This document shows, one piece after another, positions 1 through 5,781 of a DNA stretch of 10,173 bases (within the stretch, counting starts at the first letter, position 1; each line of letters opens with the position of its first letter). Source of the DNA: Kineosphaera sp039812485 (GTDB lineage Bacteria; Actinomycetota; Actinomycetes; Actinomycetales; Dermatophilaceae). Under the pieces are notes generated by a model. It saw only the letters and a program-made list of their open reading frames with translations, was not told where the DNA came from and ran no database searches. The position numbers were made by a program, and so were the translations under genes. The stretch is from contig JBDIAP010000138.1 in the NCBI GenBank assembly GCA_039812485.1, forward strand, positions 1 through 10,173, written 5' to 3'.

Positions 1-168
1 GCGCCGGCGAGCACGCGACGCCGTCGGGGCCGCGTCGTCGCCCCGGCCGGACCCCCGGCTGCGACCCCGGAGCCCGCCGCGACCCCCCAGCCCGCCGCGT
101 CGGAGGGGTCCGGAGCGGCGGGAGAGCCCGCCACGGCGGGCGCCTCCGGCGAGTTTGGCTCGGAGTAG
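1..168 (+). CDS. rne: Ribonuclease E/G, C-terminal fragment
   Basis: The frame is open from the first base and stops at TAG (166-168), giving 55 residues of a gene that begins outside the window. The peptide starts with a basic patch (STRRRGRVVAPAGPP) and continues as Ala/Pro/Glu/Gly-rich low-complexity sequence ending in GEFGSE. No catalytic part is visible. The identification rests on two things: actinobacterial RNase E/G proteins commonly end in a basic RRR...R.AGPP segment followed by a disordered tail, and an rne gene normally lies immediately upstream of rplU-rpmA-obgE in this phylum. In the family this endoribonuclease starts mRNA decay and processes stable RNA precursors; the disordered tail usually contacts RNA or partner proteins. 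The assignment is by context plus tail style, not by a domain. Confidence 0.72.
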   Translation, partial: APASTRRRRGRVVAPAGPPAATPEPAATPQPAASEGSGAAGEPATAGASGEFGSE

Positions 169-184
169 CACGTTCCAGTAAAGT
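155..184 (+). promoter_or_regulatory. Probable sigma70-type promoter of rplU-rpmA
   Basis: A TTGGCT element (155-160) and a TAAAGT element (179-184) are separated by 18 nt, close to the TTGACA/TATAAT pattern of housekeeping sigma factors. The -35 part overlaps the end of the upstream RNase gene, and the -10 part lies in the spacer. A start near 191 would leave a leader of about 157 nt before rplU. It is inferred from the sequence alone, but it is the best two-box promoter in the window. Confidence 0.5.
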
Positions 185-347
185 TGTGCGTCGGTGCGCC
201 CACCGAGATCCGTGTTTCGTCACTTCCCGCGTCGTGAGAACAGCTCGTGAGATCAGCTCGAGCGATCAGCGAGAGCCGGGGAGCGTTGCAACGGGCCGGT
301 CGCAAGCGGTGCTTCGTCCTAACGAGTTGAGCAGGAGTGGTTTTCAC
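185..347 (+). promoter_or_regulatory. rplU 5' leader with hairpins and a short tandem repeat
   Basis: This ~160-nt stretch carries no convincing reading frame of its own. A perfect 6-bp hairpin (TCGGTG at 191-196, CACCGA at 201-206, loop CGCC) sits where the transcript is predicted to begin. Two near-identical 13-mers lie at 251-263 and 264-276 (11 of 13 match). The self-complementary core CGTTGCAACG at 283-292 is flanked by GCCGG and CCGGT, which can pair around it. A GGAG-type ribosome site (333-337) lies 10 nt before the GTG start. Leaders of L21 operons are autoregulated in some other bacteria; whether this one is regulated is inference. Confidence 0.35.
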
Positions 348-656
348 GTGTATGCGATTGTCCGCGCAGGCGGCCGCCAGGAGAAGGTCGCCGTCGGCGA
401 CGTCCTCATCGTCGACAAGGTCGACGGTGCCCCCGGCGACAGCCTCGAGCTGAAGCCGCTGCTCCTCGTCGACGGCTCGACGGTGACCACCGACGCCGAC
501 GCCCTCGCGAAGGTCACGGTCCGGGCCGAGGTCGTCAAGGCGACCAAGGGTCCGAAGATCACGATCATGAAGTTCAAGAACAAGACGGGCTACCGCAAGC
601 GCCAGGGGCACCGTCAGCACACGACCCAGATCAAGGTCACGGCGATCGACGCCTGA
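348..656 (+). CDS. rplU: 50S ribosomal protein L21 (bL21)
   Basis: A 102-residue protein, the usual length for bL21, a small beta-barrel protein that binds 23S rRNA in the large subunit. It opens MYAIVRAGGRQEKVAVGDVL, the standard family start, and ends in the basic rRNA-binding segment KFKNKTGYRKRQGHRQHTT followed by KVTAIDA. The GTG at 348 is chosen because AGGAG lies 10 nt upstream and because homologues begin exactly at (M)YAIV. The frame is open back to 186, but the extra 54 residues resemble no L21 and would be leader. rpmA follows after 42 nt, and the two are almost certainly co-transcribed from the promoter at 155-184. Nothing is unusual in the protein. Confidence 0.97.
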   Translation: MYAIVRAGGRQEKVAVGDVLIVDKVDGAPGDSLELKPLLLVDGSTVTTDADALAKVTVRAEVVKATKGPKITIMKFKNKTGYRKRQGHRQHTTQIKVTAIDA

Positions 657-698
657 GCGTCGGCTTCCCCCTTTCACGAGCGATTTAGGCAGGTAGAC

Positions 699-953
699 AT
701 GGCACACAAGAAGGGCGCGTCCTCGACGCGCAACGGGCGCGACTCCAACGCTCAGTATCTGGGCGTCAAGCGCTTCGGCGGCCAGCTCGTCAACGCCGGC
801 GAGATCATCGTCCGCCAGCGCGGCACGCACTTCCACCCCGGTGACAACGTCGGCCGCGGCGGCGACGACACGCTGTTCGCCCTCGCCGCGGGCGCGGTCG
901 AGTTCGGCACGAAGCGCGGGCGCAAGACCGTCAACATCGTCGTCTCCAACTGA
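699..953 (+). CDS. rpmA: 50S ribosomal protein L27 (bL27)
   Basis: An 84-residue bL27, normal length. It begins MAHKKGASSTRNGRDSNAQY and contains GVKRFGGQ and the RQRGTHFHPG motif, all family hallmarks. The N-terminal tail reaches the peptidyl-transferase centre in the ribosome. The protein starts directly at MAHKKG, so it lacks the cleavable N-terminal extension known from Firmicutes L27. AGG (691-693) lies 5 nt before the ATG and serves as ribosome site. It follows rplU closely and forms the usual L21-L27 pair. A perfect inverted repeat and then a terminator-like hairpin lie between it and obgE. Confidence 0.97.
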   Translation: MAHKKGASSTRNGRDSNAQYLGVKRFGGQLVNAGEIIVRQRGTHFHPGDNVGRGGDDTLFALAAGAVEFGTKRGRKTVNIVVSN

Positions 954-959
954 GACGTC

Positions 960-980
960 CGTCGCGCTCGGAGCGCGACG
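960..980 (+). terminator. Perfect inverted repeat just after rpmA
   Basis: CGTCGCGCTC (960-969) and GAGCGCGACG (971-980) are exact reverse complements around a single G. As RNA they give a stem of about 9 bp with a tight CGG loop, starting 7 nt after the rpmA stop. No T-run follows. It may protect the 3' end of the L21-L27 transcript or slow polymerase before the stronger hairpin at 1047-1076. Confidence 0.35.
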
Positions 981-1046
981 CGTTCGTCGGGCCCGCGCGC
1001 TCGACGAGGCGACACGAGCAGACCGGCGGGTCCGGGAGCTGGCGGC

Positions 1047-1079
1047 AAGGGGTGGGTCAATGGCGACCCGCCCCTTTCT
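1047..1079 (+). terminator. Rho-independent-like terminator between rpmA and obgE
   Basis: AAGGGGTGGGTC (1047-1058) pairs with GACCCGCCCCTT (1065-1076) over 12 positions, with one T-G wobble and a 6-nt loop AATGGC. A short T-rich stretch (TTTCTGTCGTT) overlaps its 3' end. This is the most terminator-like structure in the window. It would end or attenuate the rplU-rpmA transcript, so obgE probably needs its own promoter in the remaining ~65 nt or receives only read-through. Confidence 0.6.
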
Positions 1080-1144
1080 GTCGTTCCCGGCCCCGTCCTC
1101 GGCGGCCATCCATCGGCCGCGTAGCACTGGAGAGGATCCCACCC

Positions 1145-2662
1145 ATGGCCGTCAACTTCGTCGACCGTGTCACCCTGCACGTGCAGGCTGGCAACGGCGG
1201 CCACGGCTGCGCGTCGGTGCACCGGGAGAAGTTCAAGCCGCTCGGCGGCCCGGACGGGGGCAACGGCGGCCGCGGCGGAGACGTCGTGCTGCGCTGCGAC
1301 CCCCAGGTCACGACCCTGCTCGACTACCATCACACGCCGCATCGACGGGCCGAGAACGGCCGCCCCGGCGAGGGCGACGAGCGCAACGGCGGAGCGGGCG
1401 CCGACCTCGTGCTGCCCGTGCCGGAGGGCACCGTCGCCCGCACCTCCGACGGGAGCATCGTCGCCGACCTCGTCGGACCCGGCACCGAGGTCGTGCTGGC
1501 CCGCGGCGGGCGCGGGGGGCTCGGCAACAAGGCGCTGGCCTCGAAGCGGCGCAAGGCGCCCGGGTTCGCGCTGCTCGGCGAGCCCGGCGAGAGCTTCGAT
1601 GTCGTGCTCGAGCTCAAGACGCTCGCCGACGTCGCGCTCGTCGGCTTCCCGTCGGCGGGCAAGTCGAGCCTGGTCTCCGTGCTTTCCGCCGCCCGGCCGA
1701 AGATCGCCGACTACCCCTTCACCACGCTCGTGCCGAATCTCGGCGTCGTCACCGCCGGTGACGAGCGCTTCACGATCGCCGACGTGCCCGGCCTCATCCC
1801 CGGCGCCCACGAGGGCCGGGGGCTCGGGCTGGAGTTCTTGCGGCACGTCGAGCGCTGCTCGGTGCTCGTGCACGTCGTCGACTGCGCGACGCTCGAGCCG
1901 GGCCGCGACCCCCTGTCCGACCTCGACGCCATCGAGCACGAGCTGCGGCAGTACGTGCCGGACGAGGCCCTCGGCGGCCGGCCCCTGGCCGAGCGCGCCC
2001 GCATCGTCGTGCTCAACAAGGCGGACGTGCCGGAGGCCCGCGAACTCGCGGAGTTCATCGCGCCGGACATCGAGGCGCGGGGCATCGAGGTGCACATCGT
2101 GTCGGCGGTGGCCCGCACCGGGCTCAAGGAGCTGACGTTCGCACTGGCCCGGCACGTCGCCGCCGCGCGCGAGGCCCTCGCGCAGGAGGAGGTGACCCGC
2201 CCTCGCGTCGTCGTGCGACCGGTCGCGGTCGACGACGCGGGCTTCGCGGTGCGCCGTGAGCAGACCCCCGACGGCGAGGTGTTCCGCGTCATCGGCGAGC
2301 GCCCGACGCGGTGGGTGCGGCAGACGGACTTCTCCAACGACGAGGCGGTGGGCTACCTCGCCGACCGCCTCGCACGCGCCGGCGTCGAGGACGAGCTGCT
2401 CAAGGCGGGCGCGGTCGCCGGGTCGACCGTGCTCATCGGCGCCGCCGACAACGCCGTCGTCTTCGACTGGGAGCCCACGATGGCCGCCGGGGCCGAGCTG
2501 CTCGGGCCCCGAGGCAGCGACGACCGGCTCGGCGACCGGCACCGCCCGAGCCGCGCCGAGAAGCGCATCGACTACGACGACCGGCGCAGCGCCAAGCGCG
2601 AAGCCCGCGACGAGCTCGCTACCGAGCGTGCGGCCGGGCTGTGGACCGACCCGGGGGAGTAG
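1145..2662 (+). CDS. obgE: Obg family GTPase (CgtA/ObgE)
   Basis: A 505-residue GTPase of the Obg family, which acts in late 50S ribosome assembly and links ribosome status to stress and growth control. Domains in order: the glycine-rich Obg fold (about 1-158, starting MAVNFVDRVTLHVQAGNGG), the G domain, and an OCT domain (about 345-445, containing RPTRWVRQTDFSNDEAVGYL). G-domain motifs seen: P-loop GFPSAGKSS from residue 167, switch I YPFTTLVPNLG, DVPG at 213-216, NKAD at 291-294, and SAVA. The OCT domain is typical of actinobacterial and Gram-positive Obg. About 60 charged, probably disordered residues follow. ATG 1145 is chosen for the exact family start and for GGAGAGG at 1129-1135. Linkage to rplU-rpmA is the widespread arrangement. 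Confidence 0.97.
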   Translation: MAVNFVDRVTLHVQAGNGGHGCASVHREKFKPLGGPDGGNGGRGGDVVLRCDPQVTTLLDYHHTPHRRAENGRPGEGDERNGGAGADLVLPVPEGTVARTSDGSIVADLVGPGTEVVLARGGRGGLGNKALASKRRKAPGFALLGEPGESFDVVLELKTLADVALVGFPSAGKSSLVSVLSAARPKIADYPFTTLVPNLGVVTAGDERFTIADVPGLIPGAHEGRGLGLEFLRHVERCSVLVHVVDCATLEPGRDPLSDLDAIEHELRQYVPDEALGGRPLAERARIVVLNKADVPEARELAEFIAPDIEARGIEVHIVSAVARTGLKELTFALARHVAAAREALAQEEVTRPRVVVRPVAVDDAGFAVRREQTPDGEVFRVIGERPTRWVRQTDFSNDEAVGYLADRLARAGVEDELLKAGAVAGSTVLIGAADNAVVFDWEPTMAAGAELLGPRGSDDRLGDRHRPSRAEKRIDYDDRRSAKREARDELATERAAGLWTDPGE

Positions 2663-2673
2663 GCGATGGCCCA

Positions 2674-2723
2674 CCTGGGCACCGCGCACCCAGGCACCCG
2701 GGCCGGGCACCCGGGCACCCTGG
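2674..2723. terminator. GC-rich hairpin cluster between convergent obgE and arsC
   Basis: The 61-nt gap between the two convergent stop codons holds CCTGGG (2674-2679) opposite CCCAGG (2689-2694), the palindrome CCCGGGCCGGG, and CCAGG (2690-2694) opposite CCTGG (2719-2723). The word GGCACCCGGG or a part of it recurs several times. These are alternative, mutually exclusive foldings, so the region could act as a two-way terminator. No T-run is present on either strand. The call rests on position and pairing only. Confidence 0.4.
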
Positions 2724-3449
2724 TCAGCTGTGCGCGAGTCCCCTGAGCCGCGCGGGCGACCAGCGGCGTCGGGTGTGCGCGGCGGGGGAGTCGGTCTCGC
2801 TCGGCGCGTGCTCGGCACCCGCCGCGAGGGGGACATCGAGCTCGCGCAACAGCCCGCGCACCCGCGTCTCGATGTCGGCGACGATGCCCCGCACCTGCTC
2901 CAGCGGCCGGTCGTGCGGGTCCTCGACGGGCCAGTCGACGTAGCGCCGGCCCGACTCCCGTCCGGTGTCGCAGCCCAGTCGCACGACGACGTCGGCGGCG
3001 TGCAGCACGTCGCCGTGCAGGGGGCTGGGGAAGGCGTGCTCGAGGGTGACGCCGCGCTCGGCGAGCGCGGTGACGACGCTCGGGTTGAGCACCCCGGTCG
3101 GGTGGATGCCCGCGCTGCGCACCTGCACGTGCTCGCCCCCGAGGTGCGCGGCGAGCGCTGCGGCCGACTGCGAGCGGCCCTCGTTGTGCTCGCACACGAA
3201 GAGCAGCACGGGCACGGGCTTGGCGCTGCGGCCCTGCGCCTGCGCGCGGGCCAGCAGCAGGTCGCGGGCGCGGTGCTCCAGCAGCGCCGGCACGAACTCC
3301 GGGTGCCGCGTCGTCGCCTCGAGGGCGGCGCGGACCTGCGTGACGACCTCCACCACGGTCTCGGGCTCGAACGTGTCGCGGTAGCGGGCGACGAGGTCTT
3401 GGGTGACGCGTGCCATGACGTCGGTGTAGGCGGAGCCGGTGCGGTCCAC
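2724..3449 (-). CDS. Arsenate reductase-like low-molecular-weight phosphatase with N-terminal helical domain
   Basis: A 241-residue protein. Residues ~10-72 are a helical segment with EFVPALLEHRARDLL, matching the three-helix-bundle domain found in front of many actinobacterial ArsC proteins. Residues ~80-205 are a low-molecular-weight tyrosine phosphatase/ArsC domain: VLLFVCEHNEGRSQ carries the CX5R loop (Cys86, Arg92), then VRSAGIHPTGVLNPSV, AADVVVRLGC, and the DP pair (177-178). Such enzymes reduce arsenate to arsenite, in actinobacteria often using mycothiol. The segment that usually reads GCGDACPV is changed to GCDTGRES. The last ~35 residues are a basic tail. GTG 3449 is chosen because GGAGG lies 6 nt upstream; ATG 3416 is the alternative. 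No arsR or arsenite exporter is nearby, so the physiological substrate is uncertain. arsC is the closest symbol but I leave it blank. Confidence 0.85.
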   Translation of the reverse strand: MDRTGSAYTDVMARVTQDLVARYRDTFEPETVVEVVTQVRAALEATTRHPEFVPALLEHRARDLLLARAQAQGRSAKPVPVLLFVCEHNEGRSQSAAALAAHLGGEHVQVRSAGIHPTGVLNPSVVTALAERGVTLEHAFPSPLHGDVLHAADVVVRLGCDTGRESGRRYVDWPVEDPHDRPLEQVRGIVADIETRVRGLLRELDVPLAAGAEHAPSETDSPAAHTRRRWSPARLRGLAHS

Positions 3450-3797
3450 GACGTGCCTCCGGGTCGGTTCATCGACGGTGACGACCGCGAGCGCAGATGA
3501 ACGCTCGGTGAACAACAAGCGTACCGACGGTGTCCGACCGTGCCCTCGGGCCCAACGTCCCGGTGTGCGGCCCGGGCGTCGGGCGTGCGGATCTGCTGCT
3601 GGGTGCGGCCCTGGCGGCGGGGCGCCAGGGCCGGGTCGGGCCGGTGGGGGGCCGATTCCGCTCAGGTCGGCACCGTCGGGGACGACTGTGTCAACGAGAG
3701 CGCGACCGATGGGGTCGCGCGTGACGCGCACCAGGACGGTGCGCGGCCGGTCCGCCGCGACGCGTCGTGGCGGACGCCGACGCAGGAGGTGTTGGGC
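3450..3797. other. 348-bp divergent intergenic region with a G-rich tract
   Basis: This stretch separates the minus-strand arsC-like gene from the plus-strand 151-aa gene, so both promoters should lie here. I see no strong two-box promoter. A G-rich segment at 3619-3651 has five runs of at least three G with loops of 2-5 nt, fitting a G-quadruplex pattern on the plus strand. A GTG-started 64-codon frame at 3530-3724 looks coding-like for its first ~43 codons and then turns into Arg-rich shadow sequence. The minus frame is also open throughout. Neither resembles a known protein. Confidence 0.4.
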
Positions 3798-4253
3798 ATG
3801 TGGGTGCAGGACGTGCGCATGCCGCCGGAGCCCGCCGTGCCTGTCGTCATCCGGCCCGATTCGGGGGCCTCGACCCGCATGGAGACGTTCGCTCCGTCGC
3901 AGGGCGCCTACGACCGGCAGGCCCGGCGCCGCCCGGGCCCCGCGGGCGATCTCGAACACCTCACGGACGCCGACCTCGACCTCGTGTATGCCGTGACAGG
4001 TGAGACCGTCTGGCGCGGCGAGGTGCGCGGCGGCCTCCCCGGGCCGGTGACGGGGTTCACCCGTCAGCTCGCGATCGATCGGCGCACGGGCGCCCTCCCC
4101 GCGCACCGGGAGGTCACGGCGGCCTACCTCGTGCGCACGGGCAGCGTCATCGAGGCCAACGGCGGCGTCAACCCCTACTCCGGTGCCCACCTCGAACGGG
4201 CCCTCGCCTATCTCGCGTCGCGCGGTCAGGGACGCGTCGACATCGTCTGTTGA
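3798..4253 (+). CDS. Unrecognised 151-aa protein
   Basis: I do not recognise this protein. ATG 3798 has AGGAGG at 3784-3789, 8 nt upstream, the best ribosome site among nearby genes, and codon third positions are GC-rich, so I regard it as real. The first ~50 residues are Pro/Arg-rich and probably flexible. From ~52 a compact part follows: an acidic helix (DLEHLTDADLDLVYAVTG), Gly/Pro turns, a strand-like FTRQLAIDRRTG, then VTAAYLVRTGSVIEANGGVN and a final helix HLERALAYLASRG. No signal peptide or membrane segment is seen. The last codons and stop (GAC ATC GTC TGT TGA) are also the first unit of a 17-bp tandem array. It lies between the arsC-like gene (divergent) and proB, in what looks like an accessory insertion. 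Confidence 0.7.
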   Translation: MWVQDVRMPPEPAVPVVIRPDSGASTRMETFAPSQGAYDRQARRRPGPAGDLEHLTDADLDLVYAVTGETVWRGEVRGGLPGPVTGFTRQLAIDRRTGALPAHREVTAAYLVRTGSVIEANGGVNPYSGAHLERALAYLASRGQGRVDIVC

Positions 4254-4323
4254 GTCGACATCATCTGTTGAGCGACATCGTCTGTTGAGCGACATCGTCT
4301 GTTGAGCGACATCGTCTGTTGAG
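4238..4323. repeat. 17-bp tandem array, five units
   Basis: The unit CGACATCGTCTGTTGAG occurs at 4238-4254, 4256-4272 (one change, GTC to ATC), 4273-4289, 4290-4306 and 4307-4323. An extra T at 4255 separates units one and two; the rest abut exactly. The first unit is the end of the upstream gene, including its TGA, so the array looks like duplication of a gene end into the spacer. Units are ~53% G+C, well below the surroundings. Each holds GACatcGTC, a small inverted repeat that the variant unit breaks. The array is too short and spacer-free to be CRISPR. Possible roles are protein-binding sites, a remnant of mobile DNA or slippage; the sequence does not decide. Confidence 0.9.
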
Positions 4324-4339
4324 CAGCGGCGACCCGCCC

Positions 4340-4351
4340 CGAGGCGCCTCG
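4340..4351. promoter_or_regulatory. 12-bp perfect palindrome in the proB upstream region
   Basis: CGAGGCGCCTCG is a perfect 12-bp palindrome, 17 nt after the tandem array and about 100 nt before proB. It could be an operator for a dimeric regulator or the stem of a small hairpin ending the upstream transcript. Perfect 12-mers built from G and C are not rare at this base composition, so the call is weak. Confidence 0.25.
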
Positions 4352-4439
4352 CGGCTCGCGATGCCGCGTCCGGGGCTGATGCCGTGAGCCGCCCGTGCCA
4401 CGCCTCGAACCGACCGCAGGCCCCGAACGCCCGCGCAAC

Positions 4440-4445
4440 TAACCT
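4440..4445 (+). promoter_or_regulatory. -10 element of a probable leaderless proB transcript
   Basis: TAACCT fits the actinobacterial TANNNT -10 pattern and ends 6 nt before the proB GTG. With the normal -10 to start distance, transcription would begin at or next to the start codon. No Shine-Dalgarno site lies in the 20 nt upstream, and I see no convincing -35 box. Confidence 0.55.
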
Positions 4446-4451
4446 GGCTGC

Positions 4452-5717
4452 GTGACCACCCCGCACGGCTCCGATGCGCCGACCGCCCCGCAGGCCGCCG
4501 ACCGAGGTGCCGCCTCCGCGCCGGCCGCGGCCGCGCCCGGCGGGCCGGTGCACCTCGGCACCTCTGGTGCGGGGCGCACCGATCGCGAGCTGCGCGAGCG
4601 CGAGCTCCAGGGCCGGGGGCGAGTCGGCGCGGCGCAGCGTCTCGTCGTCAAGATCGGGTCGAGCTCGCTGACGGACCCCGACGGGCTCCTCGACCGCGAT
4701 CGCCTCGAGGTGCTCTCCGACGCGCTCGCGCAGCGCCGCCGGGCCGGCACCGAGGTCGTCCTCGTCTCCTCCGGGGCCATCGCCGCGGGGCTCGGCCCCC
4801 TCGGGATGACGAGCAAGCCGCGAGATCTCGCGGCCCAGCAGGCCGCGGCCAGCGTCGGCCAGGGCGCCCTCGTGGCCGCCTACACCGCGGCCTTCGCGCG
4901 TCACGGCCTGCACGTCGGCCAGATGCTGCTCACGGTCGAGGACCTCATCCGCCAGCAGCACTACGTCAACGCCCGCCGAGCGGTCCACCGGCTGCTGCGC
5001 CTCGAGGTCGTGCCCGTCGTCAACGAGAACGACGCCGTGGCCACGGACAAGATGCGCTTCGGCGACAACGACCGCCTGGCCGCCCTGCTCGCCCACCTCG
5101 TGCGCGCGGACGCGCTCGTCCTCTTCACCGATGTCGACGCGCTCTACGACGGGCCGCCGTCGCATCCGGGCACGCGCCCCATCTCCGCCGTGCACTCGCA
5201 GCACGACCTCCACGACGTCGCGGTCGGAGGTGTCGGCTCCGGTGTCGGCACCGGTGGCATGGTGACCAAGGTCGAGGCCGCCCGCATCGCGACCGGCGCC
5301 GGCGTCACGACGCTGCTCGCCTCGAGCGGCGACATCCACGCCGCGCTGGGCGGCGGGGAGGTGGGAACCGTGTTCCTGCCGACCTCGCAGCGGCCGGCGT
5401 CCCGCATGCTGTGGCTCGCCCACGCCAGCGAACCCGTCGGCGGACTCGTCATCGACGACGGGGCTGTGCGGGCCCTCGTCGACACGGGCGCGTCGCTGCT
5501 ACCGGCGGGGGTCGTGGGCGTCACCGGCAGCTTCGAGCAGGGCGCCCCGGTCGAGATCCGCGACCGCCGCGGCCGGCCGGTCGCCCGCGGGCTGGTCACC
5601 TACGGCAGCGACGAGCTGCCGCGGCTCCTGGGCCGCAGCACCCGCTGGCTCGGCGAGGTGTTCGGCTCCGAGTATGCGCGCGAGGTCGTGCACCGGGACC
5701 GGCTCGCGCTCCTGTAG
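4452..5717 (+). CDS. proB: Glutamate 5-kinase
   Basis: A 421-residue ProB, which phosphorylates glutamate with ATP in the first step of proline synthesis in the cytoplasm. The amino-acid kinase domain spans about 60-320: LVVKIGSSSLTD (Lys67), VSSGAIAAG, NEND (191-194), FGDNDRLAALLA, LFTDVDALYDG and GTGGMVTK (Lys273). A C-terminal PUA domain follows (~325-405, GGLVIDDGAVRALVDTGASLL onward). The first ~60 residues are an Ala/Pro/Gly-rich extension with a charged helix (TDRELRERELQGRGR), longer than in most ProB proteins. GTG 4452 is supported by the -10 hexamer six nt upstream; a later GTG near 4547 would shorten the extension but has no start signal. proA lies downstream, separated by a GNAT gene. 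ProB is usually proline-inhibited. Confidence 0.96.
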   Translation: MTTPHGSDAPTAPQAADRGAASAPAAAAPGGPVHLGTSGAGRTDRELRERELQGRGRVGAAQRLVVKIGSSSLTDPDGLLDRDRLEVLSDALAQRRRAGTEVVLVSSGAIAAGLGPLGMTSKPRDLAAQQAAASVGQGALVAAYTAAFARHGLHVGQMLLTVEDLIRQQHYVNARRAVHRLLRLEVVPVVNENDAVATDKMRFGDNDRLAALLAHLVRADALVLFTDVDALYDGPPSHPGTRPISAVHSQHDLHDVAVGGVGSGVGTGGMVTKVEAARIATGAGVTTLLASSGDIHAALGGGEVGTVFLPTSQRPASRMLWLAHASEPVGGLVIDDGAVRALVDTGASLLPAGVVGVTGSFEQGAPVEIRDRRGRPVARGLVTYGSDELPRLLGRSTRWLGEVFGSEYAREVVHRDRLALL

Positions 5718-5769
5718 CAGGAGGGCACGCCGGGCTCGGACCGCGCGGCGCCGACCCACACGGGCTCGC

Positions 5770-5775
5770 TACCGT
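5770..5775 (+). promoter_or_regulatory. -10 element of a probable leaderless GNAT transcript
   Basis: TACCGT fits TANNNT and ends 6 nt before the ATG at 5782, the same spacing as at proB. No Shine-Dalgarno site is correctly placed; the AGGAGGG just after the proB stop is more than 55 nt away. No clear -35 box is seen. Confidence 0.5.
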
Positions 5776-5781
5776 CGTCTC

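Noticed and set aside
186..347. An N-terminally extended L21 beginning at 186
   Set aside because: The family start (M)YAIV coincides with the GTG at 348, which has AGGAG upstream; the extension is leader sequence.
752..3472. A 906-codon open frame on the minus strand across rpmA, obgE and the arsC-like gene
   Set aside because: It is antisense to three well-supported genes, its peptide is low-complexity Arg/Pro/Ala/Val-rich, and such long shadow frames are expected at this G+C content.
3530..3724. A 64-codon GTG-started frame in the divergent spacer
   Set aside because: The first ~43 codons have plausible bias, but the rest is Arg-rich, there is no ribosome site or leaderless hexamer at the right distance, and I recognise no family.
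3540..3797. An 86-residue upstream extension of the 151-aa protein
   Set aside because: The extension is Arg/Ala/Trp-rich without start signals, whereas ATG 3798 has AGGAGG 8 nt upstream.
4238..4323. Could the 17-bp array be CRISPR?
   Set aside because: Units abut without spacers and are too short; no cas gene is nearby.
2724..5423. The arsC-like frame stays open for 899 codons, reaching back across the 151-aa gene and into proB
   Set aside because: Homology begins only near 3449, where a GGAGG ribosome site precedes GTG; the upstream part is shadow of plus-strand genes.
5718..5725. CAGGAGGG directly after the proB stop as a ribosome site for a missed small gene
   Set aside because: No start codon lies at a usable distance downstream, and the next gene starts more than 55 nt away.
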